DNA from: JAMHWF01 sp964371405
Lineage (GTDB): Bacteria; Pseudomonadota; Gammaproteobacteria; Burkholderiales; Burkholderiaceae_C
NCBI GenBank assembly: GCA_964371405.1
Contig: CAYJLV010000022.1
Coordinates: 1 to 64,000, forward strand
Length of the DNA: 64,000 nt
Reading direction: 5' to 3'
Positions within the stretch are counted from its first letter, which is position 1. Each line of letters begins with the position of its first letter. The notes beneath the pieces were generated by a model. It saw only the letters and a program-made list of their open reading frames with translations, had not been told where the DNA came from and did no database searches. Positions 56,814 through 64,000 of the stretch are shown here, piece by piece. A program made the translations under genes and the position numbers.

Positions 56814-58538
56814 ATGCCCTCGCTTTCGTCGCGCCTCGCGCGCATCGCCCCGTATTACGCGAGCGGACGCCGTGGCTTCGTCGTCGCCATCGCCGCGATG
56901 GTGATCGCAGCAGCGACCGAGCCGGCGATTCCCGCATTGCTGCAGCCCGTGCTCGACCGCGGCTTCCAGCAGGGCACGCTGCCGCTGTGGTTCGTGCCGG
57001 CGGCGCTGATCGGGCTGTTCCTGGTGCGCGGCAGCGCCGGTTACCTGGCCGATATCGCGCTGGCCTGGGGCTCCAACCGCGGTCTGTTCGAGTTGCGGCG
57101 CACGATTTTCGAGCGCGTGCTGACGGCGCAGCCGGCGCTGTTCGGCGGGCAGTCGGCGAGCAGCCTGACCAACACCGTCGTCTACGAGGCGCTGCAGGGC
57201 TCGAACCTGCTCGTCTACTCGCTGCTGACGCTGCTCAAGGACTCGCTGGCCGTCGTCGCGCTGCTCGGCTACCTGCTGTGGCTGAACTGGCAGCTCACGC
57301 TGTTCGTGCTGGTGCTCGCGCCGGCTGTCGCCATCGTGATGCGGGTCGTCAGCAAGCGGCTGCACCGGCTGACGCTGCAGAGCCAGACCGCCACCGACGA
57401 GCTGGCCTACGTCGTCGAGGAGAACGTGCTCGCGTGGCGCATCGTGCGGCTGCACGGCGCGGCGGCGCAGCAGGCGGCGCGCTTCGCACGCAGCAGCGAA
57501 TGGCTGCGCCGGCTGATGCTGAAGTCGACCGCCGCCGGCTCGTCGGTAACGCCGATCACGCAGATGATGGCCGCCGCCGCGCTGTCGGCCGTCATCGCCG
57601 TCGCGCTGTGGCAGGGCAAGGAGGGCGGCACTTCGGTCGGCGGCTTCGTCGCCTTCGTCACGGCGATGCTGATGCTGATCGCGCCGGTGAAGCGCCTGTC
57701 GGACCTGGCCGGCCCGCTGACGCGCAGCCTGACGGCGCTGGAGCGCGGCGTCGCGCTGATCGAGGCTCACCAGCCCGAAGCCGGCGGCACGCACGACCCC
57801 GGCCGCGCGAAAGGCCACGTCGAGCTGCGCGACGTGTCGGTCCGCTACCGCGATGACCAGTCGCCCGCGCTCGACGGCGTGACGCTCGAATTGCGCCCGG
57901 GCGAAGCCGTCGCGTTGGTCGGCCCCTCGGGCGGCGGCAAGTCGACGCTGGTCAACCTGCTGCCGCGCTTCATCGAGCCGACCGGCGGCGACCTGCGCCT
58001 CGACGGCCACCCGATCGACTGGTGGGAGACGCAGGCGCTGCGCCGCCAGTTCGCGCTGGTCAGCCAGGACGTCGTGCTGTTCAACGACACGATCGCCGAG
58101 AACGTGTGCCTCGGCGGCACACTCGACCGCGAGCGCGTGCAGGGCGCACTGCGCAGCGCCAACCTGGCGGACTACGTCGCGACGCTGCCCCAGGGCATCG
58201 ACACCATGATCGGGCACAACGGCAGCGCGCTGTCGGGCGGCCAGCGCCAGCGGCTGGCGATCGCGCGCGCCATCTACAAGGACGCGCCGATCCTGATCCT
58301 CGACGAGGCGACGTCGGCGCTCGACTCCGAGTCGGAGCGCTCGGTGCAGTCCGCGCTCGAGCTGCTGATGAAGGGCCGCACCTCGCTCGTCATCGCGCAC
58401 CGGCTCTCGACGATCGAGCGCGCTGACCGCATCGTCGCGCTCGAGGCCGGTCGCATCGTCGAACAGGGCACGCACGCCGAGCTGCTGGCGCGCGGCGGCC
58501 TCTATGCACGCCTGCACGCCTTGCAGTTCAGGAGTTGA
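56814..58538 (+). CDS. msbA: Lipid A export ABC transporter MsbA
   Basis: A 574-residue half-transporter that flips lipid A-core across the inner membrane. It has six N-terminal membrane helices (about residues 20-310) and a C-terminal ATPase with Walker A GPSGGGKST, Q-loop VSQDVVLFNDT, signature LSGGQRQRLAIARA, Walker B ILILDEATSALD and H-loop VIAHRLST. Length and order match MsbA. It is divergent from tolB and runs into the CMD-family gene with a three-base gap. Confidence 0.93.
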   Translation: MPSLSSRLARIAPYYASGRRGFVVAIAAMVIAAATEPAIPALLQPVLDRGFQQGTLPLWFVPAALIGLFLVRGSAGYLADIALAWGSNRGLFELRRTIFERVLTAQPALFGGQSASSLTNTVVYEALQGSNLLVYSLLTLLKDSLAVVALLGYLLWLNWQLTLFVLVLAPAVAIVMRVVSKRLHRLTLQSQTATDELAYVVEENVLAWRIVRLHGAAAQQAARFARSSEWLRRLMLKSTAAGSSVTPITQMMAAAALSAVIAVALWQGKEGGTSVGGFVAFVTAMLMLIAPVKRLSDLAGPLTRSLTALERGVALIEAHQPEAGGTHDPGRAKGHVELRDVSVRYRDDQSPALDGVTLELRPGEAVALVGPSGGGKSTLVNLLPRFIEPTGGDLRLDGHPIDWWETQALRRQFALVSQDVVLFNDTIAENVCLGGTLDRERVQGALRSANLADYVATLPQGIDTMIGHNGSALSGGQRQRLAIARAIYKDAPILILDEATSALDSESERSVQSALELLMKGRTSLVIAHRLSTIERADRIVALEAGRIVEQGTHAELLARGGLYARLHALQFRS

Positions 58539-58541
58539 ACC

Positions 58542-59132
58542 ATGACGAATCCGCCCATCAGCCGCTGGCCGGTGCCCGCCCTCGAAGATCTGCCCGACGA
58601 CATCCGTGTGCGCATCCTCGAAGTGCAGGCCAAGGCCGGCTTCGTGCCCAACGTGTTCCTCACGCTGGCGCACCGCCCCGACGAGTTCCGCGCCTTCATG
58701 GCCTACCACGACGCGCTGCTGCTGCGCGAGTCGGGCCTGACCAAGGGCGAGAAGGAGATGATCATCGTCGCCACGAGCGGCGCCAACGGCTGCCTCTACT
58801 GCGTCGTCGCGCACGGTGCGATCCTGCGCGTCTACGAGAAGAAGCCCCTCATCGCCGACCAGATCGCGGTCAACTACCGCAAGGCCGACCTCACGCCGCG
58901 CCAGCAGGCCATGCTCGACTTCGCGATGAAGGTCTGCACCGACTCGGCCGCCATCGCCGACGCCGAATTCGACGCGCTGCGCGCGCACGGCTTCGGCGAT
59001 GAAGACATCTGGGACATCGGCGCCATCACGGCCTTCTTCGGTTTGTCCAACCGCATGGCCAACCTGATCTCGATGCGGCCGAACGACGAGTTCTATCTGA
59101 TGGGGCGGGTGCCGCGGGCGGCGAAGAGCTGA
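58542..59132 (+). CDS. Peroxidase-related protein, carboxymuconolactone decarboxylase (AhpD-like) family
   Basis: A 196-residue cytosolic protein. The AhpD-like core contains LTKGEKEMIIVATSGANGCL, with the redox pair CLYC followed by VVAHGAIL (H three to four residues later), as in peroxidase-related enzymes. The second helical part includes LTPRQQAMLDFAMKVC and ITAFFGLSNRMANLI. It likely detoxifies peroxides or a related electrophile. Its 3' end is overlapped by a HepT remnant on the other strand, marking an old deletion junction. Confidence 0.88.
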   Translation: MTNPPISRWPVPALEDLPDDIRVRILEVQAKAGFVPNVFLTLAHRPDEFRAFMAYHDALLLRESGLTKGEKEMIIVATSGANGCLYCVVAHGAILRVYEKKPLIADQIAVNYRKADLTPRQQAMLDFAMKVCTDSAAIADAEFDALRAHGFGDEDIWDIGAITAFFGLSNRMANLISMRPNDEFYLMGRVPRAAKS

Positions 59133-59215
59133 GCGGCGTAGCCGAGTACCTTCTCTGCGAACGCGATCATGTCGTCGATGTCGAAGCGCCATTCGCGATC
59201 GGCGGGTTCAGACAT
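59093..59215 (-). pseudogene. HepT-like HEPN toxin, N-terminal remnant
   Basis: Forty codons from an ATG at 59215 read SEPADREWRFDIDDMIAFAE, then KVLGYAAQ, which is the characteristic start of DUF86/HepT proteins (usually ~110-130 residues). The sequence then diverges and stops inside the 3' end of the CMD gene. The catalytic Rx4-6H part of HEPN is lost, so it is a remnant. It lies 13 bases after the MNT remnant, the normal order of such pairs. Confidence 0.75.
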
Positions 59216-59228
59216 GGACTGCCTCGCG

Positions 59229-59420
59229 CTATTTGAACGGCTGCAATTCGGGCCGCAGCGCCTTGTCGGTGACGAGATCGACCGGCCGCCCGAGCAGATC
59301 CTCCAGGAAGAACTGAATCCCAAAGCAGCGATCCGACGTGGCAGGGCCGTTGAAGGAAGCCAGGATGTCGACGTCGCTGTCGGATCGTGCTGCATCGCGC
59401 GCGGTCGATCCGAGCGCGGT
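59229..59420 (-). pseudogene. MntA-like nucleotidyltransferase antitoxin, C-terminal remnant
   Basis: From 59420 the frame reads TALGSTARDAARSDSDVDIL, then ASFNGP, containing the nucleotidyltransferase motif GS-x9-D-x-D. It continues through FFLEDLLGRPVDLVTDKALR to a stop at 59229-59231. A TGA lies directly before it, and the N-terminal ~35 residues of a normal MntA are missing. Together with the following HepT fragment it is a decayed HEPN/MNT system. Confidence 0.75.
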
Positions 59421-59746
59421 TCATTCGAGACTCTGATTCTCAGCGAGGTCGATACGAGCGAAGTCTGGGCGCAGTCCTGTCAGATCCCGATTGTCGCTGC
59501 GTCTCGTCGATGCACAGGCAACCCCTCACAGCAGCACGATGTCGTATTGAGGGGGCGGATTCGGAAAGCGTTGACGGGACAACGACTTGCGCTCACGCCC
59601 TCGGCTTGTGTCGGTTCGAGCTACCCGTCTGGCTACCCTCGACCATCGGGCTTTGCCGAGACGCCGAAACACGTCGTGATCCACAAGGTCATCGCCCGAG
59701 ACGTTCATCTTGATGAAGGCTACACCAATCCCGTTTGGGATCCGCA
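59421..59746 (-). other. Gene-poor stretch with a second copy of the rng 3' terminus (59525-59549)
   Basis: On this strand the reading ending at 59526 closes with NPPPQYDIVLL and TGA, the canonical end of RNase G. The 25 bases 59525-59549 match 62751-62775 (the end of the real rng) at 20 of 25 positions, in the same orientation. Its codons (GAC ATC GTG CTG CTG) are host-like. I read it as the native rng end displaced by an insertion. An open reading from 59747 to this stop (73 codons) has no recognisable N-terminal part. The rest of the stretch shows nothing I can name. Confidence 0.6.
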
Positions 59747-60154
59747 TCAGAGCACGCCTTCCGCCCAGGCTGCGAACTCGTCCAACTCGACCAGCAGCCG
59801 CTGCGCCTCTTCGCGCGTGGTGCTTCGAGCGCCATAGTTGACTTCATCCTTGCGGCCGATCAGCTTGCGAAAGAATTTCTCCTGCTTGTCGGGCAGGCGG
59901 TTGCCCAACACCTCGCGCAGGAGCCTCGGCGCACTCTGGTGGTCCTGCTTGTTGACCACGCCCTTAGCCTTGGCTGTCACCGCGTCGCCGTACGCGATCG
60001 TCGCGGTGACCATCAGCGTGATGGCGCCGTTGTAGCTCTTGCTCTGGCCGAGCACGACCAAGCTGCGCGCCGACTCGTGGAACTCGCGCGCCTGCAGCAG
60101 CCGAGCCGACGAATGCACGGCGTCGACCGCCTTGCGAGGGCCCTGATTCGTCAT
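59747..60154 (-). CDS. HEPN domain protein (putative toxin/RNase of a HEPN-MNT pair)
   Basis: A 135-residue all-helical protein: KAVDAVHSSARLLQAREFHE, SKSYNGAITLMVTATIAYGD, then LPDKQEKFFRKLIGRKDEVN, YGARSTTREEAQRLLVELDE. The G-R-K-D-E-V-N-Y-G stretch stands where HEPN RNases carry Rx4-6H, but with Y in place of H, as seen in related Rx4Y proteins. It overlaps the wHTH-MNT gene by four bases (ATGA). Most likely the toxin part of a toxin-antitoxin unit; a role in phage defence is possible. Confidence 0.75.
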   Translation of the reverse strand: MTNQGPRKAVDAVHSSARLLQAREFHESARSLVVLGQSKSYNGAITLMVTATIAYGDAVTAKAKGVVNKQDHQSAPRLLREVLGNRLPDKQEKFFRKLIGRKDEVNYGARSTTREEAQRLLVELDEFAAWAEGVL

Positions 60155-60801
60155 GCGGTTGCCTTCGCGAGCCTCCGGCGCGCTTGATCGGGCGCCGCGC
60201 CCTTGAGGACTCGGCCATCACGCACGACATCGGACCACCAGGGGTCGTCTTCGGGTAGGGCCGCCAGCTCCTTCGGCGTGAGCGCCGTCAGCGAGATGCG
60301 CAGTTGCTGGCCATCTTCGAGAGGCATCAGATCCTCCCGGACCTGATCGGCCACAGCCTGTGAGCGGACCAGGATCGCGATGTCGAGATCGCTGGCGGGC
60401 GAGTCCTCCCCGCGTGCGACGCTGCCGTAGAGCCACGCAGCGCTGACCGCCGGGCCGCGCCTGGCCAGTACCTCGCGGATCGATTCGAGCAAGGCATCCC
60501 AGCGCCGTTGTTCTTCCTGAAACAGAGCGACGAGCGCGCCGGAAAAAGGGTGTGACGGTTTCAGTGCGTACAGCTGAGTTCGCCCTGAACCGTGGATGAT
60601 CACCAGTTGCTGTCGGGCGAGCGTGTCCAGAACCAGCCTAACGCCCTGCGGCGTGAGGCCTGCCACCCCGGCGAGTTGTGGCGCCGATTGCGGTGCCCGG
60701 TCTGCCACCAGCGCGCGCAGGACGCGCACGCTTCCGGCGCTACCCAGGATGCTGGTGAGCGGGTACCGAAGGTGGCTTTGGGTCTGGGACAGCGCAGGCA
60801 T
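60151..60801 (-). CDS. Winged-HTH nucleotidyltransferase (MNT) protein
   Basis: A 216-residue protein with two parts. Residues 15-90 form a winged helix-turn-helix (ILGSAGSVRVLRALVADRAP, APQLAGVAGLTPQGVRLVLD, TLARQQLVIIHG). Residues 105-200 form a nucleotidyltransferase with motif AWLYGSVARGEDSPASDLDI (GS-x9-D-x-D). This combination occurs as the antitoxin/regulator of HEPN pairs, where the enzyme AMPylates the toxin. The start at 60801 has no Shine-Dalgarno, but lies just after a -10 box, consistent with a leaderless transcript. A large palindrome overlaps its promoter. Confidence 0.82.
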   Translation of the reverse strand: MPALSQTQSHLRYPLTSILGSAGSVRVLRALVADRAPQSAPQLAGVAGLTPQGVRLVLDTLARQQLVIIHGSGRTQLYALKPSHPFSGALVALFQEEQRRWDALLESIREVLARRGPAVSAAWLYGSVARGEDSPASDLDIAILVRSQAVADQVREDLMPLEDGQQLRISLTALTPKELAALPEDDPWWSDVVRDGRVLKGAAPDQARRRLAKATA

Positions 60802-60806
60802 GCCGA

Positions 60807-60835
60807 AACATATGACTTTGCTTACGACAAGTCAA
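60807..60835 (-). promoter_or_regulatory. Promoter of the HEPN/MNT operon
   Basis: On this strand TTGACT (60830-60835) is followed after 17 bases by TATGTT (60807-60812). Transcription would start at or within a base or two of the ATG at 60801, giving a leaderless message. Confidence 0.55.
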
Positions 60836-60858
60836 GTTTCTCTATGGAAAGTTGACTT
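60829..60858. promoter_or_regulatory. 30-bp palindromic operator overlapping the -35 box
   Basis: AAGTCAAGTTTC and GAAAGTTGACTT form 12-base inverted arms (11 of 12 paired) around TCTATG. The left arm covers the -35 box of the HEPN/MNT promoter. The obvious ligand is the wHTH domain of the MNT protein. Confidence 0.7.
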
Positions 60859-60979
60859 CTCACTACGCAACCCTACTCGGGTGCACCTGCCGCCGCACTT
60901 CGCGGGAGGCACTCTCAACCAGGCGTCTAGTCCCAAGATGGGACTTCGGTCAATCTCGAGCCCTCGACGGCCGCTTCCA

Positions 60980-62575
60980 TCAGCCCGACCTCCAAACGAG
61001 TTCCTCGTCGATGACCTCGATGAACCTCGCGGCAGTGAAGCCGCCGGGGTAGAGCCCTTCTCGATCCTGCGAGGCCCGCGGTTGCCGCTCAGCGCTTCTC
61101 TCGGAGCGCGCAGACAGCAGTCCTTCCGGGTCGTCGAGCAGGTGGCGGTCGTCGCGCAAGGCGATGAGGATCTCCTCGAGCGAGACCTTGAGGAAGCCGG
61201 AGAAGCGCTGGTGATCGCACTCGATGGACGTGTCGACGATCCAGCCATGGACGTCGGTCAAGGGCACGTGCGCAGGGCCGCCGAACGCCTCGACCAGCGA
61301 GGAGTCGACCTCCAGCGCCGACCGCACTGCGGCAAGCTTCCGACCGATCTGCCGGCCCGCCCTGCGCAAGGTGGATGTCCCGTGCACCCAGGCGTCGCGC
61401 TGTGACTGGCGCACGTAGGTCGACTTGATCTCCAGGACGAACAGATGGCCGTCGCGTGCGGCGATCACGTCGACCTCACCGGCCTCCTTCGCGTCGGCGG
61501 GAGGATTCCAGTTCGTCACGACGCGGAAGCCTCTCCCGCGCAGAAGGTCCGCCAGCCGAGTCTCGATCTGCTGTGTCTCGTCCCGAGCCTCGGTGCGCCG
61601 TGACCCCAGGCGGCGCAGATTGTTGATGGCCGCAGTGCTGTTGTTCTGCGTGCCGACGACCCAGGGCAACTGGACGAACGTCGCGCCGAACCGGAGCACC
61701 GGGCGCTCGAACAGGCGTGGATGCAGTCCGCCCTCACCGCGCTGGAGCCGCTCGGCGATCGCCACGAGGTCATAGGTCCAGAAGTCCAGGATCGCCGCGG
61801 CCATTCGGGCGCTGCCCTGAGGCTGCGCGTCGTTGACCGTCCAGCCGGTGATGTTCGCGATCCTCGCCGACCGATCGGACCAGGTCAGCGGCCAGCGGTT
61901 CTGCAACCCATCGCGCAGGCCGTTGAAGGCCAGTGCGCGCAGGCCGGCGATCCAGTCTCCGCTCTGCGAGGTCAGCACCGCGAACTCGGCGAGGAAGTCG
62001 CGCAGGAAGAACACCGACATCAGCTCCAGCGAGAGCAAGGCCTGGAACAGATCCACGCTCTCGCCGGACTCGGCCACGACCCGGTCGCCGACCCCGTACA
62101 CCTCGCGCAGGCGCAGCTGGGTTCGCATCGCCCGGATGTAGGCGAGCCGGTTGTGATCCGCGTTCTCGGGACTGCCGATTCGGGCATGTGCGAGCGCCGA
62201 GTCGGCAAAGGCACCGGCAGCCCGGTAGAACCAGTAGCCGTGCAGGCGCTCGAGCTTGCTGCCGTCGCAAGACCAGCGGGCCCTGCTTGCCGGATCGATC
62301 TCGACAATCTCCAGTCGGTTGCCACGTCGCTCGAATCGGATCGAGTCATCGTGGCAGAAAGCGTCGATGCTTCTCGACATGAACTCGTCGAGCTCGATCT
62401 GCGCCTCCAGCATCGTGCCGAAAAAATCCAGCGTCGCGTGCGCGGCTGAAGCGTCCGGGAACTCCGGGAACAGCGCCGCCGAGATGAAGCTCCTGACAGA
62501 ACCGGCGATGGCCTGGTCGTCCAGGCGCAAGGACGCCGGGGCAGCGCTTCGCAGCTTGCCCCGCTCTCCTGCCAT
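60980..62575 (-). CDS. Large protein with PD-(D/E)XK nuclease-like domain, possible defence protein
   Basis: A 531-residue protein of no family I can name. The first ~330 residues are helical with many charged and aromatic residues (FPDASAAHATLDFFGTMLEA, LRDFLAEFAVLTSQSGDWIA). Then comes a nuclease-like core: glutamate in QQIETRLADLLRGRGFRVVT, aspartate in EAGEVDVIAARDGHLF, and E-x-K in VLEIKSTYVRQ. The E...D...ExK order is that of PD-(D/E)XK endonucleases (NERD/Mrr-like). No methylase partner is present. It sits with the HEPN/MNT genes in a lower-GC island at the end of rng, fitting an anti-phage role, but that is inference. Confidence 0.75.
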   Translation of the reverse strand: MAGERGKLRSAAPASLRLDDQAIAGSVRSFISAALFPEFPDASAAHATLDFFGTMLEAQIELDEFMSRSIDAFCHDDSIRFERRGNRLEIVEIDPASRARWSCDGSKLERLHGYWFYRAAGAFADSALAHARIGSPENADHNRLAYIRAMRTQLRLREVYGVGDRVVAESGESVDLFQALLSLELMSVFFLRDFLAEFAVLTSQSGDWIAGLRALAFNGLRDGLQNRWPLTWSDRSARIANITGWTVNDAQPQGSARMAAAILDFWTYDLVAIAERLQRGEGGLHPRLFERPVLRFGATFVQLPWVVGTQNNSTAAINNLRRLGSRRTEARDETQQIETRLADLLRGRGFRVVTNWNPPADAKEAGEVDVIAARDGHLFVLEIKSTYVRQSQRDAWVHGTSTLRRAGRQIGRKLAAVRSALEVDSSLVEAFGGPAHVPLTDVHGWIVDTSIECDHQRFSGFLKVSLEEILIALRDDRHLLDDPEGLLSARSERSAERQPRASQDREGLYPGGFTAARFIEVIDEELVWRSG

Positions 62576-62751
62576 GCCCAGCTCCTTGGCACCGGATCGC
62601 AGCTACCACTCTAGCTACCATTCCAGCTTCCAAATTCTGGTGGAACAGGGTGGGACTTCAAGAGTCCTGGTGAAGCGCTGAAACCCGGAATCGCCAGGAT
62701 TCATGCGGGTTTGCGGGTGGCAAGTGGGTCGGCGTGAGACGCCGTGAAACC
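62576..62751 (-). other. Noncoding junction between the island and rng
   Basis: A 176-base stretch with repeated CTACCA/AGCTACCA-like words (62605-62632) and lower GC than the flanks. It has no gene. It contains the sequence directly following the rng stop, where the island's proximal end would lie. Confidence 0.4.
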
Positions 62752-64000
62752 TCACATCAGAACAATGTCGTAGCGCTCAGGCGACCCCGTCGGCTCGGCC
62801 CGCAGCGAGATCGGCTTGCCGATGAATTCCGACAGCGCCGCCAGGTGCAGCCCCTCCTCGTCGAGCAGCATCTCGACGACGGCGGCCGAGGCGACGACGC
62901 GGAACTCCTTGGGGTTGAACTGGCGCGCCTCGCGCAGGATCTCGCGCAGGATGTCGTAGCAGACGCTGCGCGGCGTCTTGACCTGGCCCTTGCCTTCGCA
63001 GGTCGGGCACGGCTCGCACAGCATGTGGGCGAGCGATTCGCGGGTGCGCTTGCGCGTCATCTCCACCAGCCCGAGCTGCGTGAAGCCGCTGACGGTGATC
63101 TTGGTGCGGTCGCGCGCGAGCTGGCGCCGCAGCTCGGCGAGCACGGCGACGCGGTGGTCCTCGCGCGCCATGTCGATGAAGTCGAGGATGATGATGCCGC
63201 CGAGGTTGCGCAGCCGCAGCTGGCGAGCGATCGCCTGCGTCGCCTCGAGGTTGGTCTTGAAGACGGTGTCGTCGAAGTTGCGCGCGCCGACGTAGCCGCC
63301 GGTGTTGACGTCGACCGTCGTCAGCGCTTCGGTCTGGTCGATCACCAGGTAGCCGCCCGACTTCAGCTCGACGCGCCGCGCCAGCGCGCGCGTGATCTCC
63401 TCGTCGATGCCGTAGAGGTCGAATATCGGCCGCTCGCCCTTGTAATGCTCGAGCTTCTTCACTGCACCGGGCGTGAAGGCCTCGCCGAAGGCGCGCAGCG
63501 TCTCGTACTGCAGCTTCGAGTCGATGCGGATCGACTGCGTCGCGTCGTTGGTCAGGTCGCGCAGCACACGCTCGCCGAGGCTCAGGTCCAGGTGCAGCAG
63601 CGTGCCGGGCGGCGCCGCCTGGCTGCGCTCGCGCACCGCGGCCCAGGTGCGGCGCAGGTAGCGGATGTCGTCGGCCAGCTCGGCGTCGGTCGCGTCCTCG
63701 GCGTTGGTGCGCAGGATGAAGCCGCCGCCCACGGTGCCGGCCTCGGGCGCGGCGGCCAGCAGCGCCATGCGCGCGCGAAGTTGCTCGCGCAGCTCGGGCG
63801 AACCGATCTTCTGGCTGATGCCGATGCGCTCGTCCTGCGGCAGGAAGACCAGCAGCCGGCCGGCGATGCTGATCTGCGACGACAGGCGCGCACCCTTGGT
63901 GCCGATCGGGTCCTTGATCACCTGCACCGTCAGCGGTTGGCCCTCGAACACGAGTCGCTCGATCGGCGGCGGTGCCGCGTCGCCGGCGCCGTTGCGCGCC
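62752..64000 (-). CDS. rng: Ribonuclease G (5' part outside window)
   Basis: The frame is open to the window edge and gives the C-terminal ~415 residues of RNase G (CafA), an endoribonuclease that matures 16S rRNA 5' ends. Visible features: GTKGARLSSQISIAGRLLVF, GGFILRTNAEDA, the catalytic site region YLVIDQTEALTTVDVNTGGY (with Asp residues), FKTNLEATQAIARQLRLRNL, GGIIILDFIDMAREDHR, and the zinc link CEPCPTCEGKG. It ends SPERYDIVLM. The last codons (ATT GTT CTG ATG) are unlike the GC-rich codons elsewhere in the gene, suggesting that the extreme 3' end was imported together with the island. Confidence 0.95.
   Translation of the reverse strand, partial: ARNGAGDAAPPPIERLVFEGQPLTVQVIKDPIGTKGARLSSQISIAGRLLVFLPQDERIGISQKIGSPELREQLRARMALLAAAPEAGTVGGGFILRTNAEDATDAELADDIRYLRRTWAAVRERSQAAPPGTLLHLDLSLGERVLRDLTNDATQSIRIDSKLQYETLRAFGEAFTPGAVKKLEHYKGERPIFDLYGIDEEITRALARRVELKSGGYLVIDQTEALTTVDVNTGGYVGARNFDDTVFKTNLEATQAIARQLRLRNLGGIIILDFIDMAREDHRVAVLAELRRQLARDRTKITVSGFTQLGLVEMTRKRTRESLAHMLCEPCPTCEGKGQVKTPRSVCYDILREILREARQFNPKEFRVVASAAVVEMLLDEEGLHLAALSEFIGKPISLRAEPTGSPERYDIVLM

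Noticed and set aside
59526..59747. 73-codon minus-strand reading as an independent gene
   Set aside because: No start signal or family in the N-terminal part; the only recognisable part is the RNase G terminal peptide, so it was treated as a displaced gene end.

Overview
The window is about 70% GC, with almost no intergenic space and many ATGA start/stop overlaps. ImuA-ImuB-DnaE2, TolB-Pal-CpoB, an RNase G with the usual YDIVL tail, split IorA/IorB and a RhlE helicase all fit a betaproteobacterium of the order Burkholderiales (Rubrivivax/Leptothrix-like). That placement is an inference from gene content, not from a marker phylogeny.

Layout. 1-1800: gatB, whose 3' half has been replaced by a low-GC segment that carries a diverged GatB C-terminal region plus one secreted-protein gene; the displaced native gatB tail lies just beyond. 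1.8-12 kb: housekeeping genes (two small membrane proteins, a lipoprotein, pirin flanked by REP-like repeats, the ABC-F factor EttA, a PAS histidine kinase with a stand-alone receiver, RhlE, a prolyl-4-hydroxylase-like oxygenase). 12-17.6 kb: the SOS mutasome operon imuA-imuB-dnaE2 behind a perfect LexA box. 17.6-25.3 kb: a five-gene operon joining indolepyruvate:ferredoxin oxidoreductase (iorA, iorB) to a TRAP transporter, divergent from a LysR regulator. 25.4-27.3 kb: gshA and dodecin.

27.3-42.6 kb is a catabolic region. It holds an EutR-like AraC regulator; a DUF1329-DUF1302-RND-YCF48 envelope set with an aldehyde dehydrogenase; then a class III aminotransferase, APC permease, Tm-1-like protein, HAD hydrolase and DadA-like oxidase. 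A 38-bp element (29/38 identical between copies) precedes both halves and suggests one regulon.

42.6-51.5 kb: a decayed ParE-type toxin/antitoxin pair, then a TetR-controlled efflux operon (TolC, HlyD, two ABC ATPases, two ABC-2 permeases) of the YbhGFSR type. 51.7-53.9 kb: two tRNA-Lys genes downstream of tcdA, whose product modifies A37 of such tRNAs, and a YeeE transporter. 53.9-59.1 kb: tolB-pal-cpoB without tolQRA, divergent from msbA and a CMD-family peroxidase-like gene.

59.1-62.75 kb looks like a small island at the 3' end of rng. It holds remnants of one HEPN/MNT pair, an intact HEPN/wHTH-MNT pair with a palindromic operator, a PD-(D/E)XK nuclease-like protein, and a second copy of the rng 3' terminus at its far side. 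The window ends inside rng. The two gene-3'-end replacements (gatB and rng) are the most unusual things here. No rRNA, CRISPR array, integrase or transposase gene was seen.
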